A stretch of DNA of 64,000 nt from Pseudomonas purpurea (GTDB taxonomy: Bacteria; Pseudomonadota; Gammaproteobacteria; Pseudomonadales; Pseudomonadaceae), in contig NZ_CP150918.1 of the NCBI RefSeq assembly GCF_039908635.1, positions 1,488,001-1,552,000 of the forward strand, read 5' to 3'. Every line of letters starts with the position of its first letter. Position 1 is the stretch's first letter. The notes beneath the pieces were generated by a model. That model was not told the DNA's origin. It ran no database searches and saw only the letters and a list, made by a program, of their open reading frames with translations. Below are positions 1 through 8,431 of the stretch, piece after piece. The translations under genes were made by a program, and so were the position numbers.

Positions 1-340
1 CCTGCCCAAGGTGATTGATGCGATGGTCAAGGTGCCGGATGCCTTGTCGCTGGCGGCCATGCATTACTTGGCGCAGCGTTTGGGGCGGCGAGTGGGCGGC
101 TCCAGCGGGACCAACCTGATCGGCGCCTTGATGGCAGCCCAGCAAATGGTGGCAGCGGGGGAGAGTGGTTCGATTGTGGCAATCCTGTGTGACGGTGGCG
201 AACGCTATGCGACGACCTACTACGATCAGGATTGGCTGAAGGCGCAGGGGTATGAGCTGGAGGGTTTGATCACGGCCGTTGCGGCCAGTGTCGAGCGCGG
301 CGAGCCGCTACCGGCCAGCGTGCTGCGCGCCAATATCTGA
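1..340 (+). CDS. PLP-dependent cysteine synthase family protein, C-terminal part (5' end outside window)
   Basis: The reading frame is open from base 2 (Leu-Pro-Lys-Val-Ile-Asp) and ends with TGA at 338-340, giving the last 112 residues. The segment GGSSGTNLIGAL followed by ILCDGGERYATTYY is typical of the C-terminal half of O-acetylserine sulfhydrylase/cystathionine beta-synthase fold enzymes, where the first stretch lies near the PLP phosphate cup. The catalytic lysine lies upstream of the window, so the exact reaction cannot be judged. The family makes cysteine from an activated serine and sulfide, or acts on related beta-substituted amino acids. A strong terminator hairpin follows at 353-413. 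Confidence 0.85.
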   Translation, partial: LPKVIDAMVKVPDALSLAAMHYLAQRLGRRVGGSSGTNLIGALMAAQQMVAAGESGSIVAILCDGGERYATTYYDQDWLKAQGYELEGLITAVAASVERGEPLPASVLRANI

Positions 341-352
341 CACTGAAACCAA

Positions 353-413
353 TGTGGGAGATTCTATGTTGCAGGGTTGCCCTGCAACATAGAATCTCCC
401 ACAGGTTTTTTTT
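353..413. terminator. Perfect 24-bp inverted repeat with 3-nt loop and T-run
   Basis: Arms 353-376 and 380-403 are exact reverse complements separated by TTG, and a run of eight T follows at 406-413. The outer arm begins TGTGGGAG, like local REP elements, but the inner arm (ATTCTATGTTGCAGGG) is not REP consensus. It lies between two convergent genes, the cysteine-synthase-like gene (+) and the FAD dehydrogenase (-), and the symmetric stem could terminate both transcripts. Confidence 0.85.
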
Positions 414-429
414 GTTCAGGGATTGCCTA

Positions 430-2043
430 TCAGGCTTCCAGGCCGAGAATGTCGCGTACCACCGCTTCGGCGATGCGAATCCCGTCCACGCCTGCCGACA
501 GAATCCCGCCAGCGTAACCGGCACCTTCACCGGCCGGGAACAGACCTTTGACGTTCATGCTCTGCATCGACTCGTTGCGGGTAATGCGCAGTGGCGACGA
601 GGTGCGGGTCTCGATCCCGGTCAGTACCGCGTCGTGCAGCGAGTAACCGCGAATCTGCTTCTCGAAGGCTGGCAAGGCTTCGCGAATGGCTTCGATGGCG
701 AATGCCGGCAAGGCCAGCGCCAAATCACCCAACGCTACGCCCGGCTTGTAGGACGGCTCGACCGTGCCCAGCGCAGTGGACGGCTTGCCCGCGATAAAGT
801 CGCCGACCAGTTGCGCCGGCGCTTCGTAGTTGCTGCCACCCAGGACGAACGCGTGGGACTCCAGACGCTCCTGCAACTCGATCCCGGCCAGTGGGCCGCC
901 CGGGTAATCGACTTCCGGGGTGATTCCTACAACGATGCCGGAGTTGGCGTTGCGCTCGTTACGCGAGTACTGACTCATGCCGTTGGTCACGACGCGGTTC
1001 GGCTCGGAGGTCGCGGCCACCACGGTGCCGCCCGGGCACATGCAGAAGCTGTAGACCGAACGGCCGTTCTTGGCGTGGTGCACCAGTTTGTAGTCGGCGG
1101 CACCGAGTTTCGGGTGACCGGCGTATTTGCCCAGGCGTGCGCTGTCGATCAGCGATTGCGGGTGTTCGATACGGAAACCCACCGAGAACGGCTTGGCCTC
1201 CATGAACACGCCACGGCCGTGAAGCATGCGGAACGTGTCCCGGGCACTGTGGCCGAGGGCCAGAACCACGTGTTTTGAATGGATCTGTTCGCCGCTGGCG
1301 AGTTCGATACCGGTCAGTTGGCCGTCTTCGATCAGCACGTCAGTCACGCGCTGCTGGAAGCGTACTTCACCGCCCAGCGCACGAATCTGCTCACGCATGT
1401 TTTCCACGACGCCCGTCAGACGGAACGTACCGATGTGTGGTTTGCTGACGTAGAGGATTTCTTCCGGCGCACCGGCCTTGACGAACTCGTGCAGCACTTT
1501 GCGGCCGTGGTGTTTCGGGTCCTTGATCTGGCTATAGAGCTTGCCGTCGGAGAAGGTCCCCGCGCCGCCTTCACCGAATTGCACGTTGGACTCGGGGTTG
1601 AGCACGCTTTTGCGCCACAGGCCCCAAGTGTCCTTGGTGCGCTGGCGGACTTCGGTACCGCGTTCGAGGATGATCGGCTTGAAGCCCATCTGTGCCAGCA
1701 GCAGCCCGGCGAAAATCCCGCAGGGGCCGAAACCGACCACGATCGGCCGTTCGCTCAGGTCCTGTGGGGCCTGGCCGACGACTTTGTAGGAGACATCTGG
1801 CGCTGTGTTGACGTTACGGTCATCGGCGAACTTGAGCAGCAGCTCCGCTTCGTCGCGCACGCTGAGGTCGATGGTGTAGATGAAGCACAGTTCGGAAGAC
1901 TTTTTGCGCGCATCGTAGCTGCGCTTGAACAAGGTGAAATCGAGCAGGTCATCGCTGGCGATGCCCAGGCGCTGCACGATGGCAGGGCGCAGGTCTTCTT
2001 CGGGATGGTCGATCGGCAACTTGAGTTCGGTGATTCGTAACAT
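430..2043 (-). CDS. NAD(P)/FAD-dependent dehydrogenase (537 aa)
   Basis: The protein is a FAD-dependent dehydrogenase of the COG2509 type, common in Pseudomonas and without an established physiological substrate. A Rossmann FAD-binding segment (VVGFGPCGIFAGLLLAQ followed by ILERG) lies near residues 90-120. The C-terminus carries the usual flavoprotein segment GLFPAGEGAGYAGGI, in which the chain meets the FAD again. The Met at 2043 (MLRITELKLPID) is preferred over the Met 10 codons upstream because the family begins there and the upstream residues look non-coding. The gene is monocistronic, convergent with the upstream gene and separated from it by the strong hairpin at 353-413. Confidence 0.85.
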   Translation of the reverse strand: MLRITELKLPIDHPEEDLRPAIVQRLGIASDDLLDFTLFKRSYDARKKSSELCFIYTIDLSVRDEAELLLKFADDRNVNTAPDVSYKVVGQAPQDLSERPIVVGFGPCGIFAGLLLAQMGFKPIILERGTEVRQRTKDTWGLWRKSVLNPESNVQFGEGGAGTFSDGKLYSQIKDPKHHGRKVLHEFVKAGAPEEILYVSKPHIGTFRLTGVVENMREQIRALGGEVRFQQRVTDVLIEDGQLTGIELASGEQIHSKHVVLALGHSARDTFRMLHGRGVFMEAKPFSVGFRIEHPQSLIDSARLGKYAGHPKLGAADYKLVHHAKNGRSVYSFCMCPGGTVVAATSEPNRVVTNGMSQYSRNERNANSGIVVGITPEVDYPGGPLAGIELQERLESHAFVLGGSNYEAPAQLVGDFIAGKPSTALGTVEPSYKPGVALGDLALALPAFAIEAIREALPAFEKQIRGYSLHDAVLTGIETRTSSPLRITRNESMQSMNVKGLFPAGEGAGYAGGILSAGVDGIRIAEAVVRDILGLEA

Positions 2044-2154
2044 GACGGGATCCGGTTCGCAGGGGCGCACAAATGCGCCAAAGGCGTTTCACAAACCGGC
2101 GATTATAAGCCTCAAAGGCTTGCTCCCGTCAGGCTAAAACAGCAGCTCGTCGCA

Positions 2155-2814
2155 TCAGTCGTCCCGTGAGCCACCAAAATACGCACAACCGCGTTGCACC
2201 TGGCCGTTGACCCGCAGCTCGGCGCTCATTTGTTGCACGCTGCCGCTGGCACTGTCGACGCAACGTTGGGGCGCGACCCACAGCTCGACTTTTTGGTTAT
2301 TGGCTTCGCTGCTGAGGTTGAAACGACCGTCGCCCAGTTGTTCTTCCAGGTACGGGAGGGCCAATGCAGGCTGGCCGCTACGTTCGATCACCATGCCTTT
2401 GCCACTGACTTTGACGTTCCAGTCCGGGGCATTGCCGCCGGCCCGCAGGATCAACCGTTTGAAGTTGGGGTCATCGCATGCCGCGCCCGAGCGCTCGACG
2501 CGGTAGAGCTGTTGCAGGTTCAGTTGACCGTCGGCCCCGACACGCCCGCGCACATCCGCGAACAGGTTGCCTTGCTGGTCGGCCAGGGTCGCGGCTTCCT
2601 GCCGGATGCTGGTGCCGCCGAGGTCATTGACCACATAACGTTGCGACGACTGGCAGGGCTGGAACAGCAGCTTGCCGTCGGCGGTGGTCAATTCACCCTG
2701 CAAGCGGGTCAGGCCCGCAGTGGACGGTTTTTCGACTTGGCCCTGAATCAGCTGGCAACCGGCAAACACGGGAAGCAGGGCAACAAACAACAAGGAACGG
2801 GCGGCACGCATCAT
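2155..2814 (-). CDS. Lipoprotein of the COG3650 type (219 aa)
   Basis: The sequence begins with a short lipoprotein signal (MMRAARSLLFVALLPVFAGC) whose lipobox FAGC places the acylated Cys near residue 20. The mature part is a predicted beta-rich protein with two regions ending in Cys-containing strands (PCQSS, ACDDPNF, RCVDS, GCAYFGG). These match the repeated META/COG3650-like layout of small Pseudomonas outer-membrane lipoproteins. No enzymatic motif is visible. The start at 2814 follows GGAGA at good spacing. Function is unknown, and cell-envelope location is inferred from the lipobox. Confidence 0.7.
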   Translation of the reverse strand: MMRAARSLLFVALLPVFAGCQLIQGQVEKPSTAGLTRLQGELTTADGKLLFQPCQSSQRYVVNDLGGTSIRQEAATLADQQGNLFADVRGRVGADGQLNLQQLYRVERSGAACDDPNFKRLILRAGGNAPDWNVKVSGKGMVIERSGQPALALPYLEEQLGDGRFNLSSEANNQKVELWVAPQRCVDSASGSVQQMSAELRVNGQVQRGCAYFGGSRDD

Positions 2815-2992
2815 TGGGTCTCCAGACAAGTGCCGCCACGTTACTCAGCCTGACCGTTCATCACAAGGCCGGTGTCTGCTTGAAGGCAGGTTGAAGGGTT
2901 GGCCTGCAACATTCTGTGCATGATTTCTGTTCGGGCAGAGCGGTGTGCATCGGCTAACCTGCGAAGGTTTTTACGAAGGACGAGAGGTGTTC

Positions 2993-3325
2993 ATGTCCAG
3001 GAAAATCTGGATGTTGCTGCTGATATCAGGAGCCGCCTCGGCTCAGGCTGCCGAGATTGATTTTTCGTCCGCCACGGACTTCATCAGGATGGAAGTGCTG
3101 TTGAAGGACACCAGTAAGCCCAACCCCTATGCGATGGAGTTGAACGTCACACTCAGCCCTGAAGCGACTGAGCGTTTGCAAGAGGTGACGCGTGAATCCT
3201 TGGGGCAGCCATTGACCTTGTCGATCAATGGGCGGCCGATTACCACAGCGATCGTGCAGTCCGTCCTTGGGGCGCAGTTCAGGGTTTCCGTGCCCAAGGA
3301 CTTACTGCCGACGTTGATTGAGTGA
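2993..3325 (+). CDS. Small secreted protein with a SecDF P1-head-like fold (110 aa)
   Basis: The protein has a Sec signal peptide (MSRKIWMLLLISGAASAQA, probable cleavage after AQA near residue 19-21) and a mature part of about 90 residues. The motif SINGRPITTAIVQSVLGAQFRVS resembles the head domain of SecD and related small periplasmic proteins of unknown role. ATG at 2993 is chosen over the ATG at 2945 because it follows an AGGACGAGAGG ribosome-binding stretch and starts directly with the signal peptide. Periplasmic location is inferred from the signal; the function is not known. Confidence 0.65.
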   Translation: MSRKIWMLLLISGAASAQAAEIDFSSATDFIRMEVLLKDTSKPNPYAMELNVTLSPEATERLQEVTRESLGQPLTLSINGRPITTAIVQSVLGAQFRVSVPKDLLPTLIE

Positions 3326-3352
3326 CCGATCCTGACATTTCACCGGACGGTC

Positions 3353-3952
3353 TTAACCGACGTGAAACGTCTGGCCGGTCTGCAAGCCTTCCACACTTTT
3401 GGCGTAGGCCAGTGCCACATCGGCACCGGGAACCGGTTTGTAACCCCGGAAGTACGGGGCGTAGCTGCCCATGGCTTCGACCAGCACGTTCGGGCTGACC
3501 GAGTTGACCCGCAGACCGCGCGGCAGTTCGATGGCGGCGGCGCGGACGAAGCTGTCCAGGGCGCCGTTGACCAGTGCCGCCGAGGCGCCGCTGCGAATCG
3601 GATCGTGGCTGAGCACGCCGGAGGTGAAGGTGAACGAGGCACCGTCGTTGGCGAATTCGCGGCCGATCAGCAGCAGGTTGACCTGGCCCATGAGTTTGTC
3701 TTGCAGGCCCAGCGCAAAGCTTTCTTCAGTCATGTCGGCCAGCGGCGCGAAGGTTACGTTGCCCGCAGCGCAGACCAGCGCATCGAACGTGCCGGTCTGT
3801 TCGAACAACCTGCGGATCGATGCGCTGTCGCTGATATCCACCTGGAAATCACCGCTGTTACGGCCGATACGGATGATCTCGTGGCGCTCGGACAGTTCGC
3901 GGTCAATGGCCGAGCCGACGGTGCCGCTGGCGCCAATCAATAGAATTTTCAT
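3353..3952 (-). CDS. Short-chain dehydrogenase/reductase family protein (199 aa)
   Basis: An N-terminal nucleotide-binding glycine motif (LLIGASGTVGSAI, residues 3-16) and an NNAG-equivalent (VCAAGN) place it in the SDR family. The protein is short, and the catalytic Tyr-x3-Lys is not visible: where it is expected, the sequence reads SGASAALVNGA after TSGVLS. It may therefore be a non-classical or inactive SDR. ATG at 3952 begins MKILLIGASG directly. The neighbouring divergent LysR regulator at 4057 starts 104 bp away, so the pair probably share a control region with the regulator acting on this gene. Confidence 0.8.
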   Translation of the reverse strand: MKILLIGASGTVGSAIDRELSERHEIIRIGRNSGDFQVDISDSASIRRLFEQTGTFDALVCAAGNVTFAPLADMTEESFALGLQDKLMGQVNLLLIGREFANDGASFTFTSGVLSHDPIRSGASAALVNGALDSFVRAAAIELPRGLRVNSVSPNVLVEAMGSYAPYFRGYKPVPGADVALAYAKSVEGLQTGQTFHVG

Positions 3953-4056
3953 CGTGCTGTTCCTCAAAGGGGTGGACGAGGTTTCAGTCTAGAGTGGTTT
4001 TTCCTGCCGATAAGCGCGCTAATAGGCAACCTTTGGTTTTCAAATGGAAACAGTCC

Positions 4057-4965
4057 ATGAGCGAAATGGATGATCTGGCGGCGTTCGCGGTTTTGATCGA
4101 GGCGGGGAGCTTCACCTTGGCGGCCCAGCAATTGGGGTGCAGCAAGGGGCAGTTGTCCAAGCGCATCAGCCAGTTGGAGGCGAACTTCGCGGTGGTGCTG
4201 TTGCAGCGCACCACCCGTCGCTTGAGCCTGACGGCAGCCGGCGCCGCGTTATTGCCTCAGGCCCAGGCACTGGTGATCCAGGTCGAGCGCGCGCGTCAGG
4301 CGCTGGCCCGTTTGAAGGACGACATGGCCGGGCCGGTGCGAATAACGGTGCCGGTATCGCTGGGGGAGACCTTCTTCGATGGCGCGTTGCTGGAGTTCTC
4401 GCGGCAGTATCCCGAGGTGCAGATTGAACTGGACCTCAATAACAGCTACCGCGATTTGTCCCGTGATGGCTTTGACCTGGCGATCCGCTCCGAGGTCGCC
4501 AATGACGAACGGCTGGTGGCCAAACCGTTGCTGGCCTGGCATGAGATGACCTGCGCGAGCCCGGCCTATCTCGAGCAACACGGTGAGCCGCACACCCCGG
4601 CCGCACTGGCCGAGCATCGTTGCCTGCTCAACAGCCATTACAGCGGTCGCGAAGAATGGCTGTATCACCAGCAACATGAATTGTTGCGGGTGCGGGTTTC
4701 GGGGCCGTTCGCCAGCAATCACTACAACCTGCTGAAAAAGGCTGCGCTGGCCGGGGCCGGTATCGCCCGTTTGCCGTCGTACTTGTTGCAGGCCGAACTG
4801 GCGGACGGGCGTTTGCGCTGGCTGCTGCGCGACTACCAGACGCGCAGCATGCCGATGTACCTGGTGCATCCGTATCAGGGCGGTTTGCCCAAGCGCACGC
4901 AAGTGCTGGCCGACTACCTGATGGGCTGGTTCAAGCGCAGCGGTGAGGCGCTGGACCGGTTGTAG
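4057..4965 (+). CDS. LysR-family transcriptional regulator (302 aa)
   Basis: The protein has an N-terminal winged helix-turn-helix (residues about 4-62: FAVLIEAGSFTLAAQQLGCS, then LSKRISQLE) and a C-terminal periplasmic-binding-protein-like effector domain, with usual family length. ATG at 4057 (MSEMDDLAAF) fits the family start; the 21 upstream codons of the longer frame have no LysR character. It is divergent from the SDR gene at 3353-3952, the classical arrangement for a LysR regulator and its target. The effector is unknown. Confidence 0.88.
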   Translation: MSEMDDLAAFAVLIEAGSFTLAAQQLGCSKGQLSKRISQLEANFAVVLLQRTTRRLSLTAAGAALLPQAQALVIQVERARQALARLKDDMAGPVRITVPVSLGETFFDGALLEFSRQYPEVQIELDLNNSYRDLSRDGFDLAIRSEVANDERLVAKPLLAWHEMTCASPAYLEQHGEPHTPAALAEHRCLLNSHYSGREEWLYHQQHELLRVRVSGPFASNHYNLLKKAALAGAGIARLPSYLLQAELADGRLRWLLRDYQTRSMPMYLVHPYQGGLPKRTQVLADYLMGWFKRSGEALDRL

Positions 4966-4968
4966 GGG

Positions 4969-5478
4969 TTACACGGCGCGAAAGCGCTTGGCGATCAGGT
5001 GGTCGATCGACAGCACACCCGGGCCTCTGGCCATCAGGTACAGCAGCACGGCTGCCCAGGTGCCGTGGGTCGGGTAGGCGTCCGGGTAGACGAAGGTTTG
5101 AATGATCAGGGTCATGCCCAGCAGGGCCAGCGCCGAGAAGCGGGTAGCGAAGCCGACCAGGATCAGGATCGGAAAGAAGTGTTCGGCGAATGCCGCCATG
5201 TGCGCCGCCAGTTCCGGCGACAGCAGCGGCACAGGGTATTCGCTCTTGAACAAGGGAATGGTCGAGTCTGCAAGCCTCGGTACACCGAGCTGGAACGTAC
5301 CGTCGATCAGGTCGATTGCCAGGCCCTCGACCTTGGTCTGGCCGGACTTCCAGAACACCGCCGCGATGGAAAACCGCGCGATGAATGCGATCAGGCAGTG
5401 AGGGATTTTTTCGAACAGTTCGATGATCCGTTCGATCAGGCGTGCAGCAGCGTCAGGGTGTTCGGTGCGGGTGTTCAT
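4969..5478 (-). CDS. bufD: DoxX-family membrane protein, last gene of the bufferin operon (169 aa)
   Basis: A DoxX-type integral membrane protein with four predicted helices (starting at IAFIARFSIAAVFWKSGQTK, then FFPILILVGFATRFSALALL, LIIQTFVYPD and WAAVLLYLMARGPGVLSID). DoxX proteins are regular partners of DUF692/DUF2063 pairs in metal-responsive bufferin operons, where the role is proposed to be redox or membrane-associated but is not settled. Its ATG overlaps the stop of the upstream DUF2063 gene by 4 bp (ATGA), so the two are translationally coupled. Start at 5478 (MNTRTEH) was chosen for this coupling. Confidence 0.85.
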   Translation of the reverse strand: MNTRTEHPDAAARLIERIIELFEKIPHCLIAFIARFSIAAVFWKSGQTKVEGLAIDLIDGTFQLGVPRLADSTIPLFKSEYPVPLLSPELAAHMAAFAEHFFPILILVGFATRFSALALLGMTLIIQTFVYPDAYPTHGTWAAVLLYLMARGPGVLSIDHLIAKRFRAV

Positions 5479-6248
5479 GGCGATACCTTGTCTGGGTGTA
5501 AGCGGGTGATGGCGTTGTGGCCAATTAAGAGCGCCAGGCATTGGCTGAGGTTGAACGCCGGGGCGGCGTCCTGTGCATCGGCCACGGCAAGTCCCAGCGG
5601 GCGGTTGTCTTGCAGGCTGCGGATGAAGGTCATCGAGCCTGTATCGATGGCGAAAACCTCGACCTCCAGACCGTTGCGCAGCACCAGCGCGGTTTGCGGG
5701 TGATACGGCGCAAGGTCCTGGGGCGGGGTTTCAGCTTGATGGGCTGCCCACAGGGCAACCACGGCGTATGGCGAGTTCAGGGTGAAGGTTGAGGGATGCA
5801 GATCCATGCGTAAGCGGGCGAGGGCTTCCGGGTCACCGATGGCTGCTGCAATCTGCCCGGGCTCGACGGCCTCGGCATCTGCCGCGTGATAGGCCTTGAC
5901 TCGCAGGCGTTCCAACCGCGCTACATCCGCCAGATATGGCACCGTCGCGGCTGGCAAAAAACCTTCGATGAAATCGGCCAGGTCGTTGCCGTAGTCGCTC
6001 ATCAACGGGTTGCCTGGCGGGCATTGCCGTACGTAACACTGGGCCATGCCCCGAAAGAACGCGTCCCCGACCAACTGCACGAGCACCGGGTATCCGTCGA
6101 TCAGGGCGTTGATCAGCGAGCTTTGCACGTTGTTGCGATAAACCGCGAAGCGACTGGCCGGGTCGGCGCCGTTGGCGCTGAACAACCCGCTTGGGCAAAC
6201 CGGTTCCGGGGTGAGCAGGGCCTTACTGAATTCGGATTGAAGGCTCAT
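5475..6248 (-). CDS. bufC: DUF2063 family partner protein of a DUF692/MNIO enzyme (257 aa)
   Basis: The N-terminal third matches the DUF2063 putative DNA-binding-like domain ([18 protein letters not shown], then [13 protein letters not shown] and DLADFIEGF). In MNIO systems this protein is the partner that delivers the precursor peptide to the DUF692 enzyme, in the manner of a RiPP recognition element; HvfC and BufC are examples. Its start codon overlaps the DUF692 stop and its stop overlaps the DoxX start, each by 4 bp, so three genes are tightly coupled. The C-terminal half is less conserved (DDAAP, RLHPDK end). Confidence 0.88.
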   Translation of the reverse strand: MSLQSEFSKALLTPEPVCPSGLFSANGADPASRFAVYRNNVQSSLINALIDGYPVLVQLVGDAFFRGMAQCYVRQCPPGNPLMSDYGNDLADFIEGFLPAATVPYLADVARLERLRVKAYHAADAEAVEPGQIAAAIGDPEALARLRMDLHPSTFTLNSPYAVVALWAAHQAETPPQDLAPYHPQTALVLRNGLEVEVFAIDTGSMTFIRSLQDNRPLGLAVADAQDAAPAFNLSQCLALLIGHNAITRLHPDKVSP

Positions 6249-7138
6249 GGGCGAGCTCCGGCAGACCTGAGCCATTCATCGGCCTGACCCGCTTCGGCCT
6301 GTAACACGCTGAACGCCGGGAGTTGGTTGTCCCGTTCGATCAGCGTAGCCATCGGCCCCACACGTTCGAGCACTTGCCGATACAGCGCCCACACGGCGTT
6401 ATCGATGGGCGCGCCGTGGTCGTCGATCAGCAGTCGATCACCGAGGCTGTCGGTGTCTTCGGCAAAACCTGCCAGATGGATCTCACCGACGGCATACAAC
6501 GGTAGGGCATCGATGTAGGCCAGTGGATCGCGCTGGTGATTGATGCAGGAAACGTAGACGTTGTTGACGTCCAGCAGCAGGCCGCAACCGGTGCGGCGAA
6601 TGACTTCGGTGATGAAAGCGGTTTCGTCGATGCTTGAGCGCTGAAATTGCAGGTAGGTCGCCGGGTTCTCCAGCAGCATCGGACGTTTGAGGCTGTTCTG
6701 AACCTGATCGATGTGCGCGCAGACGCGATTGAGTGTGGGTTCGTCGTACGCCAACGGGAGCAGGTCATTGAGAAACACCGGGCCATGACTGGACCATGCC
6801 AGGTGTTCGGAAAAGGACTGGGGTTGATAGCGCTCGATCAATTGCGCCAGTCGCGCCAGATGCGCTGTGTTGAGCGGCCCTTCGGCGCCAATGGACAGAC
6901 CGACGCCGTGGAGCGACAGCGGGTACTGTTCGCGGATCAATCCCAGGTAATGGTGAAACGGCCCCCCCGCCACCATGTAGTTTTCAGCGTGGACTTCGAA
7001 GAAACCGATGTCCGGGTGTGAACCGAGCACTTCGCGAAAGTGCTCGGTCTTCAGGCCCAGTCCCGCACGGGGCGGGAGCCGGTTCGCGCCTGCCTGGGCA
7101 GCGTGCTGGGTAGGTAGGGCGGGGGAGGTCAGCATCAT
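6245..7138 (-). CDS. bufB: DUF692 multinuclear non-heme iron oxidative enzyme (MNIO) of a bufferin operon (297 aa)
   Basis: A full-length DUF692 TIM-barrel enzyme. Conserved metal-binding motifs are all visible: [50 protein letters not shown] and DDHGAPID. Family knowledge: MNIOs use two or three irons and oxygen to rearrange Cys (or Asp/Asn) side chains in small precursor peptides. BufB and HvfB convert Cys in secreted peptides to thiooxazole-type metal ligands. The likely substrate is the Cys-containing peptide encoded directly upstream (7161-7463), with BufC as its partner. Two consecutive Met codons (7138, 7135) are possible starts. Confidence 0.92.
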   Translation of the reverse strand: MMLTSPALPTQHAAQAGANRLPPRAGLGLKTEHFREVLGSHPDIGFFEVHAENYMVAGGPFHHYLGLIREQYPLSLHGVGLSIGAEGPLNTAHLARLAQLIERYQPQSFSEHLAWSSHGPVFLNDLLPLAYDEPTLNRVCAHIDQVQNSLKRPMLLENPATYLQFQRSSIDETAFITEVIRRTGCGLLLDVNNVYVSCINHQRDPLAYIDALPLYAVGEIHLAGFAEDTDSLGDRLLIDDHGAPIDNAVWALYRQVLERVGPMATLIERDNQLPAFSVLQAEAGQADEWLRSAGARP

Positions 7139-7160
7139 CGTTGCTCAGGCAGGGGGGCGA

Positions 7161-7463
7161 TTACTTGGCTTTGTAGGCGGCCAGTTGGCCGAAGCCGGTC
7201 GGCGAGGTTGGGCTGGCGGTGGTTTCGCAAGTGCCTTTTGGTACGAGTTTCCAGGCGTTGGCCTGGTGGTCCATTTTCGAGGTGCCGGCGCAGGTGGTGC
7301 CCGCGCCTGCGGCGCAATCGTTTTTACCTTTCATGGCAACGCCAAAGCATTTTTCCATGTCGTCGGCGGCGTGGGCGGTGGTTGGCAGAGCGGCGATGCT
7401 CAAGGCAGAACCGAGGGCCAGGGCGATAGCGGCGGCGGACAGGGTGCGAGTGGTAGCAGTCAT
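7161..7463 (-). CDS. bufA1: Bufferin precursor peptide, DUF2282 family (100 aa)
   Basis: A small secreted precursor with a Sec signal (residues 1-32, cleavage after TTAHA) and four Cys in the mature part: Cys39 (MEKCFG), Cys50 (KNDCAAG), Cys58 (TTCAG) and Cys79 (KGTCE). The motifs EKCxGVAxxGKNDCA, CAG and WKLVPKGTC are diagnostic of DUF2282, the BufA1 type of bufferin. Family knowledge: the Cys are post-translationally modified by the MNIO enzyme and the exported peptide binds copper or related metals. It lacks the EGKCG repeats of HvfA. GGAG lies 7 bases before the ATG. It is the first gene of a four-gene operon; unlike many such operons there is no adjacent ECF sigma/anti-sigma pair. Confidence 0.9.
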   Translation of the reverse strand: MTATTRTLSAAAIALALGSALSIAALPTTAHAADDMEKCFGVAMKGKNDCAAGAGTTCAGTSKMDHQANAWKLVPKGTCETTASPTSPTGFGQLAAYKAK

Positions 7464-7602
7464 GATGTTTCTCCAAAAGTGAGCGTGATAAGGAAGCGTT
7501 TGTGCTTGCTTACCCCTCTAGAGAAAGGTCATGCGGATTCGTTACAGCGCAGATGAAAAAAATCGAAATAACTGTAGGGCTTGGCAAGCCAACTCCCGTT
7601 TC

Positions 7603-7670
7603 TGTAGGCGCCGGGCTTGCCAGCGATGGCGTTCGGGAGGTCGCTATCGTCGGCAAGCCGTGCTCCTACA
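7603..7670. repeat. REP pair (inverted)
   Basis: Two inverted copies of a GTAGGNGCNNGGCTTGCCNGCGAT-type REP flank a short spacer, between the buf promoter region and the livF terminator. The variant (CGGCTTGCC core) differs from the GAGCTTGCTC type used elsewhere in the window. REP pairs in Pseudomonas are non-autonomous, transposase (RAYT)-mobilised and often sit at transcript ends. Confidence 0.75.
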
Positions 7671-7686
7671 AGAAAAGCACCAGGCG

Positions 7687-7719
7687 AAAAAAAACGGCCC
7701 GAGGGCCGTTTTCTTCTTT
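7687..7719. terminator. Bidirectional rho-independent terminator after livF
   Basis: Stem AACGGCCC/GGGCCGTT (7693-7710) with a 2-nt loop, flanked by an A-run on the left (T-run on the minus transcript) and a T-rich stretch on the right. It lies 11 bp beyond the livF stop on the minus strand. Confidence 0.85.
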
Positions 7720-7729
7720 GCAGCAGTGC

Positions 7730-8431
7730 TTAACCGCCCAGGTAGGCTTCGCGCACTTTGGGATCGGTCAGCAGGGCTTCACCCGTGCCTTGCATCACCA
7801 CCCGGCCGTTCTCCAGCACGTAGGCGCGGTCGGCGATTTTCAAGGCCTGGTTGGCGTTCTGTTCTACCAGGAACACCGTGACCCCATCCTTGCGCAGTTG
7901 TTCGATGATGTCGAAGATCTGCTGGATGATGATCGGCGCCAGGCCCAGCGACGGCTCGTCGAGCAGCAGCAGCTTGGGTTTGCTCATCAGCGCCCGGCCG
8001 ATGGCGAGCATTTGCTGCTCGCCACCGGACATGGTGCCGCCCCGTTGGCTGAAGCGCTCCTTGAGCCGGGGAAACAGGTGCAGGACCTTGTCCATCTGCT
8101 CCTGGTAGTCGCCCTTGTCGGTGAAGAACCCGCCCATGGCGAGGTTCTCCTCGACGGTCAGGCGAGCGAACACCCGACGACCTTCCGGTACCACTGCGAT
8201 GCTTTTACGCATGATCCGCGCCGAGTCCTGGCCGACCAGTTCCTCGCCCATGTAGCGGATGCTGCCGCTATGGGCTTGCGGTGAACCGCAAAGGGTCATC
8301 AGCAGGGTCGACTTGCCGGCGCCGTTGGCACCGATCAGCGTAACGATCTCGCCCTGGCGGACTTCGACGTTGACGCTGTGCAGGGCCTGGATCTTGCCGT
8401 AGAAGGTGGAAACGTTTTCGAATTGCAGCAT
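7730..8431 (-). CDS. livF: Branched-chain amino-acid ABC transporter ATP-binding protein LivF (BraG)
   Basis: ABC ATPase of 233 aa with Walker A GANGAGKST (residues 34-42), the signature MSGGEQQMLAIGRAL and Walker B LLLLDEPSLGLAP. It is the smaller of the two ATPases that power LivHM-type permeases for leucine, isoleucine and valine (BraG in P. aeruginosa). It follows livG with directly adjacent stop and start codons. It is the last gene of the livHMGF cluster and is followed by a terminator. Confidence 0.95.
   Translation of the reverse strand: MLQFENVSTFYGKIQALHSVNVEVRQGEIVTLIGANGAGKSTLLMTLCGSPQAHSGSIRYMGEELVGQDSARIMRKSIAVVPEGRRVFARLTVEENLAMGGFFTDKGDYQEQMDKVLHLFPRLKERFSQRGGTMSGGEQQMLAIGRALMSKPKLLLLDEPSLGLAPIIIQQIFDIIEQLRKDGVTVFLVEQNANQALKIADRAYVLENGRVVMQGTGEALLTDPKVREAYLGG

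Noticed and set aside
3353..3952. SDR gene considered as a full catalytic oxidoreductase
   Set aside because: The Tyr-x3-Lys catalytic pair cannot be found at the expected place, so only family membership is claimed.
7161..7463. Small Cys peptide considered as HvfA
   Set aside because: HvfA carries repeated EGKCG-type motifs. This protein instead has the EKCxG...NDCA...CAG...KGTC layout of DUF2282/BufA1.
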